24,795 nt of DNA from a virus, in the IMG/VR virus record IMGVR_UViG_3300027763_000230, positions 1-24,795 of that record; one strand, 5' to 3'. Below the pieces are notes generated by a model. That model saw nothing but the letters and a program-made list of their open reading frames with translations, made no database searches and was not told where the DNA came from. Position numbers and translations under genes: made by a program. Shown piece after piece: positions 13,667 to 21,380 of this stretch (within the stretch, counting starts at the first letter, position 1; the number at the start of each line of letters is the position of its first letter).

Positions 13667-14127
13667 AGTGTTACCTCTACTTGTTTATCTTTAATAGTGT
13701 TGCCGATTGTAAACATACTGTTCTCGTCTGTTTCAACTAATTCAGCTTCTGCATCTTCAATTGTTTTAGCATCTACAACATGAAAAGTCATACATAAAGC
13801 GTCTGTTTCTGCATACACAGCACGTTTTGTACCAGGCGTACTACACAGCAAGTGTGGGCCAGTAACTAATTGTACCCCATCATCTGTAGTAATTGCTACT
13901 GTACCTGATACGATTAAATAGAAATGTTCTTTTTTATGCACTTTACCGACTACTAAAACACCTGCTGGACGCCATACTTCACGACAATACATCCCTGCAT
14001 GAAACGTATGGGTAGTCTTAGGCTCATATTGTGGCAGCTTAGAAATCTCACGTTGCAAGTTTTCTACCCTTTGACGTAACGGTACATTAGGTAACAACCC
14101 TTTGCCGAATGTCATGGTCACTTGCAT
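13663..14127 (-). CDS. Cupin-fold-like small protein in the late operon
   Basis: A 154-residue protein whose middle looks like a single cupin barrel: GKVHKKEHFYLIVSGTVAIT (H64, E67, H68 at the usual first-motif place) followed by GPHLLCSTPGTKRAVYAET and CMTFHV. Cupins often bind a metal and a small ligand; here the second motif lacks the usual Asn and has only H92 and H116 as possible ligands. The first 40 residues are helical. Lying between the small trimer-like protein and an ejection protein, it may be a virion part or a morphogenesis helper. An in-frame ATG at 14115 is an alternative start. The role is unknown. Confidence 0.65.
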   Translation of the reverse strand: MQVTMTFGKGLLPNVPLRQRVENLQREISKLPQYEPKTTHTFHAGMYCREVWRPAGVLVVGKVHKKEHFYLIVSGTVAITTDDGVQLVTGPHLLCSTPGTKRAVYAETDALCMTFHVVDAKTIEDAEAELVETDENSMFTIGNTIKDKQVEVTL

Positions 14128-14129
14128 GG

Positions 14130-14321
14130 TTACTTAATCTCCGTAATGATGCCGTTGGTGACGGTAATCACCTTACCATCCGCCGATGTGAATGTGCCAG
14201 ACACACCATTATTCGTAATTGTGTACAAGTTATTGAAAAACCGATACCAATAGGTTGACATCAACCCTGTGTCGCCTTGCAACACTTCAACCTTATTGGA
14301 TGGGATTTGTGTGATGTTCAT
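14130..14321 (-). CDS. Small virion-associated hypothetical protein
   Basis: A 63-residue protein: VEVLQGDTGLMSTYWYRFFN, then a beta-rich ending with GTFTSADGKVITVTNGIITE. The pattern 'G.M...WYRFF..L' and 'DGK.ITV.NGIIT.I' recurs in short phage proteins encoded among tail and neck genes and suggests a small beta-structured tail or neck component. Its ATG overlaps the stop of the gp10-like gene (TAATG). Function unknown; virion role inferred from position. Confidence 0.7.
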   Translation of the reverse strand: MNITQIPSNKVEVLQGDTGLMSTYWYRFFNNLYTITNNGVSGTFTSADGKVITVTNGIITEIK

Positions 14322-15862
14322 TACATTCTAGTTCCAGTTAGTTGCAACTCGGCAGCCATAATCGCTATCTTGACTGGATCTGTACCTGATACCTCATAGA
14401 CACGGTCGCGTAACTTGAGCGTCATGCCTAAACGTCTAAAGAACACGCGGGTGCCGTATAGCCCTAATTTACCCATACTTGACCAATGTTCGTTAGACCA
14501 CGTATGCCCGCCATCATCCGAGAAACGCAATACAACTTGAGGATTAAACCCAGCACTAGGCGGGTGGATGTTAGTAACTAGCAAATCACTAGAAGCCAAC
14601 AGTCGTTTGCCATCTTCGGTAGTGATGTATTCAGCAGTTAAATTGGCATCGAAAGCGTTAAGACCTACGCCAGACTCAATATCTAACTGCAAGGTATGTT
14701 GGACAGTACGTTTTAAATTGTTGGCATCTTGGGGTAGCGCTCTCCATGACCGTAGCCATTTCTGCTCGGCAACGCTATCATCGTAAACATCCAAGTCTAA
14801 GGCATACAAATTGCCGTTTTGGTAGTCGCCTACAATGGTCAAGTTATTAAAAGTCATCTGACAGTTTGAACGATGTCTTGTAAATTGACCTTGGGTAAAC
14901 CCAGCACGTTCATGCCACATCTGCGTAGCCACGTCATATACCCATGTCGTACCGGCAGTTGGGAAGGTTAGTACATAGAAAGAATGACCTTCTTGCTGAT
15001 ACGTGTACGCTATGGCGTCAGCCACCACGTCATAACTTTGGATGGCGTACTCGATGGCATGGGTGGATATGCGTATTGCCGTGTAGCCTTGGTTACGATA
15101 GACCATACCAAAGCCACGTGCGTCTTGACCGAGCCAAAACAGGCTATTGTCAAGTTTAGCAACCGAATACTTAGCAACGCATCCGACTTCATTATTTGCG
15201 CCTTGGATGGGGGCTAAAGGGAAGCCTGGCAACGCTGCATCGTACCATACCTCAGTTGAGTTCGTACCGAACACCCAAATCTCACGATTGTTGACTGCAA
15301 TCGCTACCACGTTGTCTGGTGAACTCTCTGCACTTGCAAAGTTTAAGGGGTCAACCGATAAGCCGTTGAGTAAGTCTGTTACCCAAATAGACTGTGAATC
15401 GGGTTGGTTAAACACAAAGTAGCCATCAACATACGCTACCGTTACCGCGCCTTCAAAGTCAACATCAACAATCTGTTGAAACGCATTGGTGGTTTTGTTG
15501 TAAATGTAGCCGTTAGGATTACACGCTAAGAATAGCTGATAACCGTTATCAGAAATAACAATCGGTGTCGTAGCCGTACCAGTAATTGAGCCAAATAATC
15601 GTACGTTGTAGTTATTGTCAATTCGGTAGAACTCATTACCCGACACAATGTAAGCGTAGTTATCGCTTGATCTATCTTGCCAAACTGCACGGATGGGACC
15701 AGTACCAACAGATAATAGTTTTCTAAGCCCAGGCGCTCTATTTAGAAAGCCGGTGTCTTTACTGCCCGGTGGTGTCGCTTCGGGGAACAAGTTAACCATG
15801 CGGTTATCCGACGCATTAATCGACCGAGCAACATAAGATTGGCCTAGTATTGGTGTTTTCAT
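14321..15862 (-). CDS. Packaged-DNA stabilisation protein, P22 gp10-like
   Basis: A 513-residue protein of the P22 gp10 (Phage_stabilise) family, part of the tail machine that plugs the portal after packaging; P22 gp10 is about 470 residues. The N-terminus has the expected MVNLFPEATPPGSK region and the phrase LNRAPGLRKLLSVGTGPIRA, followed by a beta-propeller-like series (YAYIVSGNEFYRID, QLFLACNPNGYIYN, EIWVFGTNSTEVWY, ATQMWHERAGF). Order with the gp4-like gene upstream fits P22. One decoration-like gene (15862-16548) is inserted between them. Start and stop are both coupled by one-base TAATG overlaps. Confidence 0.9.
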   Translation of the reverse strand: MKTPILGQSYVARSINASDNRMVNLFPEATPPGSKDTGFLNRAPGLRKLLSVGTGPIRAVWQDRSSDNYAYIVSGNEFYRIDNNYNVRLFGSITGTATTPIVISDNGYQLFLACNPNGYIYNKTTNAFQQIVDVDFEGAVTVAYVDGYFVFNQPDSQSIWVTDLLNGLSVDPLNFASAESSPDNVVAIAVNNREIWVFGTNSTEVWYDAALPGFPLAPIQGANNEVGCVAKYSVAKLDNSLFWLGQDARGFGMVYRNQGYTAIRISTHAIEYAIQSYDVVADAIAYTYQQEGHSFYVLTFPTAGTTWVYDVATQMWHERAGFTQGQFTRHRSNCQMTFNNLTIVGDYQNGNLYALDLDVYDDSVAEQKWLRSWRALPQDANNLKRTVQHTLQLDIESGVGLNAFDANLTAEYITTEDGKRLLASSDLLVTNIHPPSAGFNPQVVLRFSDDGGHTWSNEHWSSMGKLGLYGTRVFFRRLGMTLKLRDRVYEVSGTDPVKIAIMAAELQLTGTRM

Positions 15863-16548
15863 TACGCAATAACAGCTTTAATAACTGCGTAGGAAAGAAC
15901 AATCGCTTCGGATAGCGATGCAGCGGTGATGTTGCGTACATAGATGTTCGCTACACTAGCGCTACAAGATGCGTTTAGTAAATACGACCCTAGCGTACCA
16001 CCAGAGATATGGTTAAGCACTAGCACATCATTTGCTTCGATTAGCGTGTTGTTAAGCGCAAAGGTAATGGTTGTATCAGCCCCCAACGCAGCAGCGTTTA
16101 AAGTAATCTGGCCATTGGTTTTGTTTAAAGTAACCGCCGTTGTTTTGCTAGTCGCCTGCGTAACCACGCCGCCAGAGCCTGTGGTGTAGCCTATCTTGCC
16201 TGTGGCAGAGATGACCATGTTGCCGGTAGAACTGATGGATGTTGCCGTAGCATTACCTAATACTGGTGCTGTCAGAGTAGGACTACCGGTACAGTTAGTA
16301 AGCACACCGCTGATAGGCGTGCCTAGCGCAGGGGCGACCAACACAGGGCTACCAGTACAATTGCTAAGATTACCGCTAGAAGGTGTACCTAATGTAGCGT
16401 TAATTAAGGTAGGGGTAGTTAAACTTACGTTATTAAACAATAAAGAATTAACTAATTGTTTGGTGATACCACCTTGAACAATACAAAATACATCATTTAC
16501 GTCTGCGTAAGTTGCAACAGGTAGTGCGGTAATTGCGATGTCAGCCAT
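15862..16548 (-). CDS. Virion decoration/fibre-like protein with Gly/Ser/Thr repeats
   Basis: A 228-residue protein in three parts. A short N-terminal region (ITALPVATYADVNDVFCIVQ) resembles fibre attachment domains. Next come repeats of LGTPSSGNLSNCTGSP and LGTPISGVLTNCTGSP, roughly 22 residues each, of a kind common in phage fibres. The C-terminal domain of about 110 residues (VTQATSKTTAVTLNKTNGQI onward to SEAIVLSYAVIKA) matches the protein at 17511-17927. It sits between gp4-like and gp10-like genes, so it may project from the neck or tail. A fibre or decoration role is inferred. Confidence 0.72.
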   Translation of the reverse strand: MADIAITALPVATYADVNDVFCIVQGGITKQLVNSLLFNNVSLTTPTLINATLGTPSSGNLSNCTGSPVLVAPALGTPISGVLTNCTGSPTLTAPVLGNATATSISSTGNMVISATGKIGYTTGSGGVVTQATSKTTAVTLNKTNGQITLNAAALGADTTITFALNNTLIEANDVLVLNHISGGTLGSYLLNASCSASVANIYVRNITAASLSEAIVLSYAVIKAVIA

Positions 16549-16557
16549 TTAATGTCC

Positions 16558-17268
16558 TTAGTAATTGCCAGCGAAAATATTGAACCGCTGTCTAGTTCCA
16601 ACAATACTGTATGGCAACGCCATAATATCGCCAGGGTTATTCTGACGTTTTAAATCTCTTTTTGATGCCATTGCAATTCGTGCAACAGTTGGCGGTGGCT
16701 CAACGCCAAACTCAGGTGCAATTTCGCACGCTAAATTATATCGAAACGCTCTTAAATAGCCGGGTGGGAAATAAAGATCTGTTGCCAAAGTTGCAGCTTG
16801 TGTAATCTCATCCACCGAAATAATGTGCCACTCCAATACCTTGGTTGGCACCGGATAGACCGTCATAGTAATGTTCGGAAACTCCATATTGACCCACATC
16901 ACTTGTGGATAGGTAGAAGTTACTGTTTTGACAGCAATACCGTCATACTGCTGTTGGTTAATTAATTTGATGCCGTATGAGATGTTATTCGCTGGGTCAC
17001 GAAAGTAAGTTGCGTCATCAATTGCCACAGGGCGCACGCCAACAAGCGTACCAGAAGGCCCAAGTGTTTGTGTCCTTACGTTTGGTAGCCATGAGAATAC
17101 TTGGTCAAGCGTGTTGTAAATCATCAATCGTTCGGTATTCCACGAGTCGATCATCTGGTTTAGTGCGGTCAATGCGTCTTGAGATGTTGCAGCAGAGGGT
17201 GTTTCGCCTTCAGCTAATACGCCTAGTAAACGTAAGGCACCATTTATTTGCTCATTAGCAGTTGCCAT
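16558..17268 (-). CDS. Tail accessory / head-to-tail adaptor, P22 gp4-like
   Basis: A 236-residue protein of the P22 gp4 group, which binds beneath the portal and extends the channel; P22 gp4 itself is shorter (166 residues). The helical N-terminus (INGALRLLGVLAEGETPSAA, then DALTALNQMIDSWN) is characteristic. A beta-rich middle (MTVYPVPTKVLEWHIISVDE) and a helical end (FPPGYLRAFRYNLACEIAPE) follow. Upstream is the small 61-residue protein, and downstream, ten bases away, the fibre-like gene. Family assignment is good; exact role by analogy. Confidence 0.85.
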   Translation of the reverse strand: MATANEQINGALRLLGVLAEGETPSAATSQDALTALNQMIDSWNTERLMIYNTLDQVFSWLPNVRTQTLGPSGTLVGVRPVAIDDATYFRDPANNISYGIKLINQQQYDGIAVKTVTSTYPQVMWVNMEFPNITMTVYPVPTKVLEWHIISVDEITQAATLATDLYFPPGYLRAFRYNLACEIAPEFGVEPPPTVARIAMASKRDLKRQNNPGDIMALPYSIVGTRQRFNIFAGNY

Positions 17269-17281
17269 CTCTCATCCTTTG

Positions 17282-17467
17282 TTAAACTGTTTTGCGTCGG
17301 CTTCTTGGTGCTAAAGCATTTTCTACTACGGGTGTTTCTTCAACATCTTCTTCTTGCTCATTTGGGTTATATTCTTCCCAACCATGCTTATAATCATGCT
17401 CTACTTCGGCTTCCATCGACGCGACTTTTGAGCCGTGTTGGGGATGTCTTAAATAGATAATTGCCAT
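17282..17467 (-). CDS. Small hypothetical protein (YLRHPQHGSKVA type)
   Basis: A 61-residue protein beginning MAIIYLRHPQHGSKVASMEA and continuing with DYKHGWEEYNP, then an acidic stretch and a basic ending (RSRRKTV). This 'RHP.HG.KVA..E......D...GW..Y.P' pattern is found in many short-tailed and other phages next to head genes. Its function is unknown; the conserved His residues could bind metal. It lies 13 bases before the gp4-like gene. Confidence 0.78.
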   Translation of the reverse strand: MAIIYLRHPQHGSKVASMEAEVEHDYKHGWEEYNPNEQEEDVEETPVVENALAPRSRRKTV

Positions 17468-17485
17468 GTGTTACCTTTGTTAGTG

Positions 17486-17504
17486 AGGGGGTGTTTAGCC
17501 CCCT
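17486..17504 (-). terminator. GC hairpin between late genes, weak or attenuating
   Basis: AGGGGG at 17486-17491 pairs with CCCCCT at 17499-17504 around a 7-base loop. On the coding (minus) strand it is followed by TCACTAAC, not a T-run, so it is not a good rho-independent terminator; it might slow transcription or protect an RNA end. It lies between the decoration-like gene and the 61-residue gene. Confidence 0.4.
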
Positions 17505-17510
17505 TGTTTA

Positions 17511-17927
17511 TTACGATGCGCTATGAATAATTGCGTAATTAATAACAACCGCTTCAGAGTATGAAGTTGAAGCAGTTAAGTTACGTAACGTAATTAATGC
17601 AGAACCTGCCGCCAAATAGGAAACATAAGCGGTGTAAGCCCCCGCAGCACTACCAGTAGTGTTACTGCCCACGCAAACAATCATCGTGTCATTAGCAGAA
17701 ATTAAACTATTGGTTAAAACAAATGAAACTGCTGTTGCACCGGCTAAGGCAGCATTGTTCATTGTGATACGACCAGCAGACTTGTTTAAGGTCACGCCAG
17801 TAGATTTATCGGTTAACTGAGTTACAGTACCTTGAGCAGCGGCAGAATACCCAAGTTCTTCAGACGCATAACAAGTGGTAAATTCTGGATCTGAATACGC
17901 TACTCCAACAGCTTTAGTATTAGGCAT
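17511..17927 (-). CDS. Capsid decoration-like protein, paralogue of the 15862-16548 C-terminal domain
   Basis: A 138-residue beta-rich protein, Ala/Thr/Ser-rich, starting MPNTKAVGVAYSDPEFTTCY. From residue 35 (VTQLTDKSTGVTLNKSAGRI) to the end (SEAVVINYAIIHSAS) it aligns with the C-terminal domain of the 15862-16548 product. I chose the ATG at 17927, with AAGGA six bases upstream; the longer GTG at 17951 falls inside the terminator stem. Position just after the capsid and its neighbour suggests a head decoration or head-fibre protein made in large amounts. Confidence 0.75.
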   Translation of the reverse strand: MPNTKAVGVAYSDPEFTTCYASEELGYSAAAQGTVTQLTDKSTGVTLNKSAGRITMNNAALAGATAVSFVLTNSLISANDTMIVCVGSNTTGSAAGAYTAYVSYLAAGSALITLRNLTASTSYSEAVVINYAIIHSAS

Positions 17928-17940
17928 AATTTTTCCTTTT

Positions 17941-17961
17941 AAAAACCCCACCGAAGTGGGG
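17941..17961 (-). terminator. Rho-independent terminator with UUCG loop
   Basis: On the minus strand CCCCAC-TTCG-GTGGGG is followed by TTTTT. A perfect 6-bp GC-rich stem with the very stable UUCG tetraloop and a T-run is a textbook terminator. It lies 9 bases after the stop of 17970-18365 and before the start of 17511-17927. Confidence 0.85.
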
Positions 17962-17969
17962 CATTAATA

Positions 17970-18365
17970 TTAACCAGCAATACGGTTAAACACGTAAGTT
18001 GCGTCGCCTGATTTGCGAACACGGTATAGACAGGCAGAGTTAGCAGAAACTGCTGCAACACCGACAATCGTACAACCTGTGTTAACTACCAAAGTCGCTG
18101 CGTTTGTGCCACCAATGTTAATAATGCTAAACTCAAATGCGCTATTAACCTTCATGCTTGAAAACGCTGCATCTAAGTCAGCACCAGTAGGTACTGTCAA
18201 GTTAACTGCTGCGCCTGTGTAAGTAATAATACCGTTTGCTAATTCAGCCGCAGTTAATGTTGCTGCTGCTGTCTTAGCGATTGGTGCTGATTGCGTAATC
18301 ATGGTAATTTCAGTTAAATTACCATCGCCTACTTGATACCCACCTGCTCCATTTGGAAATGCCAT
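17970..18365 (-). CDS. Capsid-associated decoration-like protein
   Basis: A 131-residue, Ala/Thr/Val-rich beta protein beginning MAFPNGAGGYQVGDGNLTEI. The rest has a pattern TGAAVNLTVPTGADLDAAFS then VNSAFEFSIINIGGTNAATL, ending YRVRKSGDATYVFNRIAG. This type is recurrent next to P22-like coat genes in environmental phages. It is enclosed by two terminator hairpins and has an AAGGAA ribosome binding site upstream. A head decoration role is inferred from position and composition. Confidence 0.75.
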   Translation of the reverse strand: MAFPNGAGGYQVGDGNLTEITMITQSAPIAKTAAATLTAAELANGIITYTGAAVNLTVPTGADLDAAFSSMKVNSAFEFSIINIGGTNAATLVVNTGCTIVGVAAVSANSACLYRVRKSGDATYVFNRIAG

Positions 18366-18393
18366 GATATAAATTCCTTATAAAAAATAAATT

Positions 18394-18418
18394 AAAAAGC
18401 CCTCGCATTAGCAAGGGC
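18394..18418 (-). terminator. Terminator after the major capsid gene
   Basis: On the minus strand GCCCTTGC-TAAT-GCGAGGGC forms an 8-bp stem with one T-G wobble, followed by TTTTTAATTTATTTT. It begins 9 bases after the capsid stop codon. It would cap the capsid transcript, with the downstream tail genes made by read-through. Confidence 0.85.
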
Positions 18419-18426
18419 GATTGGGT

Positions 18427-19635
18427 TTAGCCCCACATACGAACGCCCATTGCTGGTCTAATCGTTGAAAAACCGTACAAGATATCGACGCGACAGGGCA
18501 ATCTATCGTTATTAATATCGTACTGTCTAACAATACGCATAGAAATACCGTTATGCACTTGACGTGAAGCCATATCTACACCTTGTGGCAATAGCAAATC
18601 AGCAGAAGCAAAAGTAATCGCATCTTTGTGATAGATTAAGTTTTGTGCGTACTGAGTAGCAGAACCACCTAAGAAAGTTAATGTAGCGCTTGATGCAGGG
18701 AATGAATCAATTGTTGCTAAAGCGTTAGTTGATGTGTACATCGCAGGAGATACAGTCAATGTAGCAGTAGTAGTAGAAGAAACGCTAACATCAGCGGTTA
18801 CTACAAACTGTTGCAATGAACCTGTTGACTGACGAGTCTGTGGGTTAACCGCATAAACACCAGAGATAGTAAACACATCACCAATTTTGAAGGTTGGTGA
18901 ACCGCTTGTAAAGCTGATTGCTAATGAAGTAGCACCTTGAGTAGTTACTGTAGTTGCAACGATTGGTGCAGTTGGAGTAACACCAGTTGTGTGCTGAACA
19001 ATAGACTGGCTCATGTTGATCTCATCAAAGCCGAGTACGCCTTCACCCATCATACCGTTCTTGAATTGACGGCTGATTGTGTCTGTTGGGTTGAACAAAC
19101 CTTTCATCCCTTCAACTAAACCAGCGTTAGCGGCTGGGTTAACAGTAGCGTAGCGTGGTGACATTACGGCAGCTGCTTCGTTTAACTTCTGTTGTGCTTG
19201 TAGCAACACTAAAGAAGTAGAAGGAGTTGTGCCTGGTGTACCGACTGACTGATAAATTGCTTTGTAACTGTTTGCTACGTCAGCATCAACAGATGAAGCC
19301 AATTGTGAAATACGTGGCTTAAGAACACGTTCAGCAAAGTCATCTAACTGCATTGTCAATTCAGCAGAGGTGAAGTTAACACCAATGTGCTTTTGGCTAG
19401 ATACAGTCAAAGTTGTAAACTGTTCGTTGTCATCTTGAACTTGGAGAGCAGCGCCATCCGTTACTAACGCTCTGTCCGGTAGACGGATACGGAGTGTTGA
19501 ACCAATTTTTGCGCCTTCGACAGCGAAACTATCGTCATACTGACGATTTACGTTGCGGGTTAATACGAGATTGTTTTCTAGGATCTCAAGAGATTTTCTT
19601 GTGATCATATCAATCGTTAAAATGCTATTTGCCAT
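18427..19635 (-). CDS. Major capsid protein, P22 coat gp5-like
   Basis: A 402-residue HK97-fold coat protein of the P22 gp5 family (P22: 430 residues). The N-terminus ILTIDMITRKSLEILENNLV, then RQYDDSFAVEGAKIGSTLRI and LRIRLPDRALVTDG, is typical. A Thr/Val-rich middle from about residue 235 to 325 with KIGDVFTISGVYAVNPQTRQ corresponds to the inserted I-domain of P22 coat. The C-terminus ends DILYGFSTIRPAMGVRMWG, as expected. It follows the scaffold gene by 24 bases with an AAGGAT ribosome binding site and is capped by a strong terminator. Confidence 0.95.
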   Translation of the reverse strand: MANSILTIDMITRKSLEILENNLVLTRNVNRQYDDSFAVEGAKIGSTLRIRLPDRALVTDGAALQVQDDNEQFTTLTVSSQKHIGVNFTSAELTMQLDDFAERVLKPRISQLASSVDADVANSYKAIYQSVGTPGTTPSTSLVLLQAQQKLNEAAAVMSPRYATVNPAANAGLVEGMKGLFNPTDTISRQFKNGMMGEGVLGFDEINMSQSIVQHTTGVTPTAPIVATTVTTQGATSLAISFTSGSPTFKIGDVFTISGVYAVNPQTRQSTGSLQQFVVTADVSVSSTTTATLTVSPAMYTSTNALATIDSFPASSATLTFLGGSATQYAQNLIYHKDAITFASADLLLPQGVDMASRQVHNGISMRIVRQYDINNDRLPCRVDILYGFSTIRPAMGVRMWG

Positions 19636-19659
19636 GATAAATCCTTTAAAAAATAATAG

Positions 19660-20442
19660 TTAGCGTTTTCGTTGCGCTTCCCACTTTCTCACTTGACGTT
19701 GGCGTTCGGCTTCAATCCATTCTGACGTACTCATCGTTTTTAACGAACGAGGATCAGTTGTATCTAATGCCGGTGACCCAGAGGATCTAGCCGTAATCGG
19801 TGCGATAGGTGCAGGCGCGTTCGATGTCTTTTTTACAGGTGGATTGTCGCTTAATTTTGCTTCAATCTTCCCTAATTCTTTGGCTTGTTGGAGTGGCGAT
19901 AAACGTGAAATACGATCAGCTTCTTTTGGATTAGACCCTAGGTAATAAGCCATATCGGGGCCAACTTCTGATGCTTGAATCGTTTGAGCCATTGCGTCCG
20001 TAATTGGAAGTTTGGGGTTGTAAGCGACTTGTTCAAAGTCATCATACTTAGACCTAGCTTCTTCTTCACGTTCGTGGAAAGACTCAATGATTTCAGACTG
20101 CTGCCTAGCTTGTTCACGCCTAGCGAGTAGTTCTTCTGCCTTCCGTTCTGCTAAGACTTCAGCATATTCGTCTGGTGAGTTGAAATTCTCCATCGGCGGG
20201 ATTTCTACTGGGGCTTTTCGGGCTTGTGACTCTTGCACCCTTGCTGCCTGTTCTCTTTCCCATTTACGTTGTTCTCTAGCAAGTCGTTTACCAATTGCAG
20301 CATCTAATTCTTCTTGTGTAAAGGTCTTCGATTCTGTTACTGGCGTTCCTACTTCCGGCGCTATTACTTCAGTATCAGGTGTAGCCGTTACTTCCTGTTC
20401 TGGCGCGGGTACTACCGCTTCTACTATTTGTTCATCAGACAT
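19660..20442 (-). CDS. Scaffolding protein, P22 gp8-like role
   Basis: A 260-residue, charged, mostly helical protein that guides capsid assembly and then leaves. The N-terminus is acidic (EQIVEAVVPAPEQEVTATPD). Next comes FTQEELDAAIGKRLAREQRK and a long coiled-coil-like region rich in Glu, Arg and Gln (YAEVLAERKAEELLARREQA). The basic helical C-terminus (STSEWIEAERQRQVRKWEAQ) would be the coat-binding part, as in P22 gp8 (303 residues). Position directly before the coat gene supports the call. Confidence 0.9.
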   Translation of the reverse strand: MSDEQIVEAVVPAPEQEVTATPDTEVIAPEVGTPVTESKTFTQEELDAAIGKRLAREQRKWEREQAARVQESQARKAPVEIPPMENFNSPDEYAEVLAERKAEELLARREQARQQSEIIESFHEREEEARSKYDDFEQVAYNPKLPITDAMAQTIQASEVGPDMAYYLGSNPKEADRISRLSPLQQAKELGKIEAKLSDNPPVKKTSNAPAPIAPITARSSGSPALDTTDPRSLKTMSTSEWIEAERQRQVRKWEAQRKR

Positions 20443-20448
20443 TTCATT

Positions 20449-20479
20449 GTTTCCTTAAGAAACCCTAGCTTACGGCTAG
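20449..20479 (-). promoter_or_regulatory. Paired hairpins at the scaffold-gene leader
   Basis: In the 82-base gap before the scaffold gene the minus strand reads CTAGC-CGTAA-GCTAG, then GTTTC-TTAAG-GAAAC, the second hairpin holding the AAGGA ribosome binding site. A possible -10 (TAGAAT) lies upstream at 20493-20498, but no matching -35 is seen. Stems are only 5 bp, so regulation is a suggestion. Confidence 0.3.
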
Positions 20480-20524
20480 TGCGTTTACGATAATTCTATA
20501 CTACTTCTATCTTTTATGCTATAT

Positions 20525-21379
20525 CTACGTCTTGATAATAAAATTAATTCCAAGGTAGGGAGGTAAATTAGCATTTGTGCCACTTGATCCTGTGGTGCTA
20601 TTAGCTACAGTAATGCCTGTGGTTGCGGTGCTTGTATCCGTTGCCGTTGAGGTATATGGAGTTCCACCAGGGCCACCAGATCTGACGTTTGCATCAACTG
20701 GGTAGTTATAAACGTGCTTATGACCTGGGTCAGTTACTGTTGCCGTATGGGTGTGGCTTACAACAATTGCATCAGCCGAACCACCTGTACCGCCAAGAGG
20801 GGCAATATCTGCACCATAAGGCATACGGTTTTTATAATTAGGTACATTGAAAGTCGTTGTGCCGTTGCCTGAACCGAAAGTTGTTCCAATAATGCCGTAC
20901 AACGTAGCGTAAGTAGACCTTAAAATGGCTGAACCATCGCATAACACCCAGTCTCCCGGAATCGTGTTCGATGGCCACATGAGGATTGTACCGGTCGGCA
21001 CTAAAAATGTTCCCAAGCCTAAGTTGGCTACCGCACCTACCGCAGTCGTTGCGCCTGTACCGCCGTTAGCAATACTGACTGGCAAGGTAGGAATAGGGTT
21101 TAAGTTATCAAAAGTGCCGATGGTGACGTTACCAGAATTTTTGATAATCATCTTGTAGCTAACACCTTCGGGAATCCAAACCTCATTTATTCGACCTGCT
21201 GCGTCTAAAATGATGGGGTTGGAGTTCGCTACCAAGCCAGAGATGGAGGTGTAAGTAGTGAGTGGGGTTGTGCCACCAGCCGTATAGGTGTAGATTAAAC
21301 CACCCGATAGCGGTACGCCACTATCATCAAAGAATTGGCTACCTGCCCCAGCTAAATAAGATAAATTTACAGTTGCCAT
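20525..21379 (-). CDS. Tail fibre / receptor-binding protein with collar domain
   Basis: A 284-residue fibre protein. Residues 1-100 resemble a virion-attachment domain of short-tailed phage spikes: QFFDDSGVPLSGGLIYTYTA, then NPIILDAAGRINEVWIPEGV and SYKMIIKNSGNV. Residues 127-190 are a phage tail-collar domain (VPTGTILMWPSNTIPGDWVL, then CDGSAILRSTYATLYGIIGT and FNVPNYKNRMPYG). The end has SHTHTATVTDPGHKH, an HxH-type motif that in other fibres coordinates metal ions in trimers, and a final NLPPYLGINFIIKT. It probably contacts the host surface. Tandem placement upstream of scaffold, away from the gp10 region, is unusual. Confidence 0.87.
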   Translation of the reverse strand: MATVNLSYLAGAGSQFFDDSGVPLSGGLIYTYTAGGTTPLTTYTSISGLVANSNPIILDAAGRINEVWIPEGVSYKMIIKNSGNVTIGTFDNLNPIPTLPVSIANGGTGATTAVGAVANLGLGTFLVPTGTILMWPSNTIPGDWVLCDGSAILRSTYATLYGIIGTTFGSGNGTTTFNVPNYKNRMPYGADIAPLGGTGGSADAIVVSHTHTATVTDPGHKHVYNYPVDANVRSGGPGGTPYTSTATDTSTATTGITVANSTTGSSGTNANLPPYLGINFIIKT

Positions 21380-21380
21380 A

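Noticed and set aside
15147-15422. Plus-strand 91-codon frame
   Set aside because: Antisense to the gp10-like gene, no ribosome binding site and no recognisable protein features.
16196-16477. Plus-strand frame with regular repeats
   Set aside because: It is the antisense image of the Gly/Ser/Thr repeats of the 15862-16548 gene.
17486-17504. Hairpin as a full rho-independent terminator for the late operon
   Set aside because: No T-run follows on the coding strand, so it is listed only as a weak hairpin.
17928-17951. GTG start for the decoration-like gene at 17951
   Set aside because: It would place the start inside the stem of a clear terminator; the ATG at 17927 has a good AAGGA site.
20087-20458. 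Plus-strand 123-codon frame rich in Ser and Cys
   Set aside because: Antisense of the scaffold gene; its composition follows from Glu/Arg/Ala-rich codons on the other strand.
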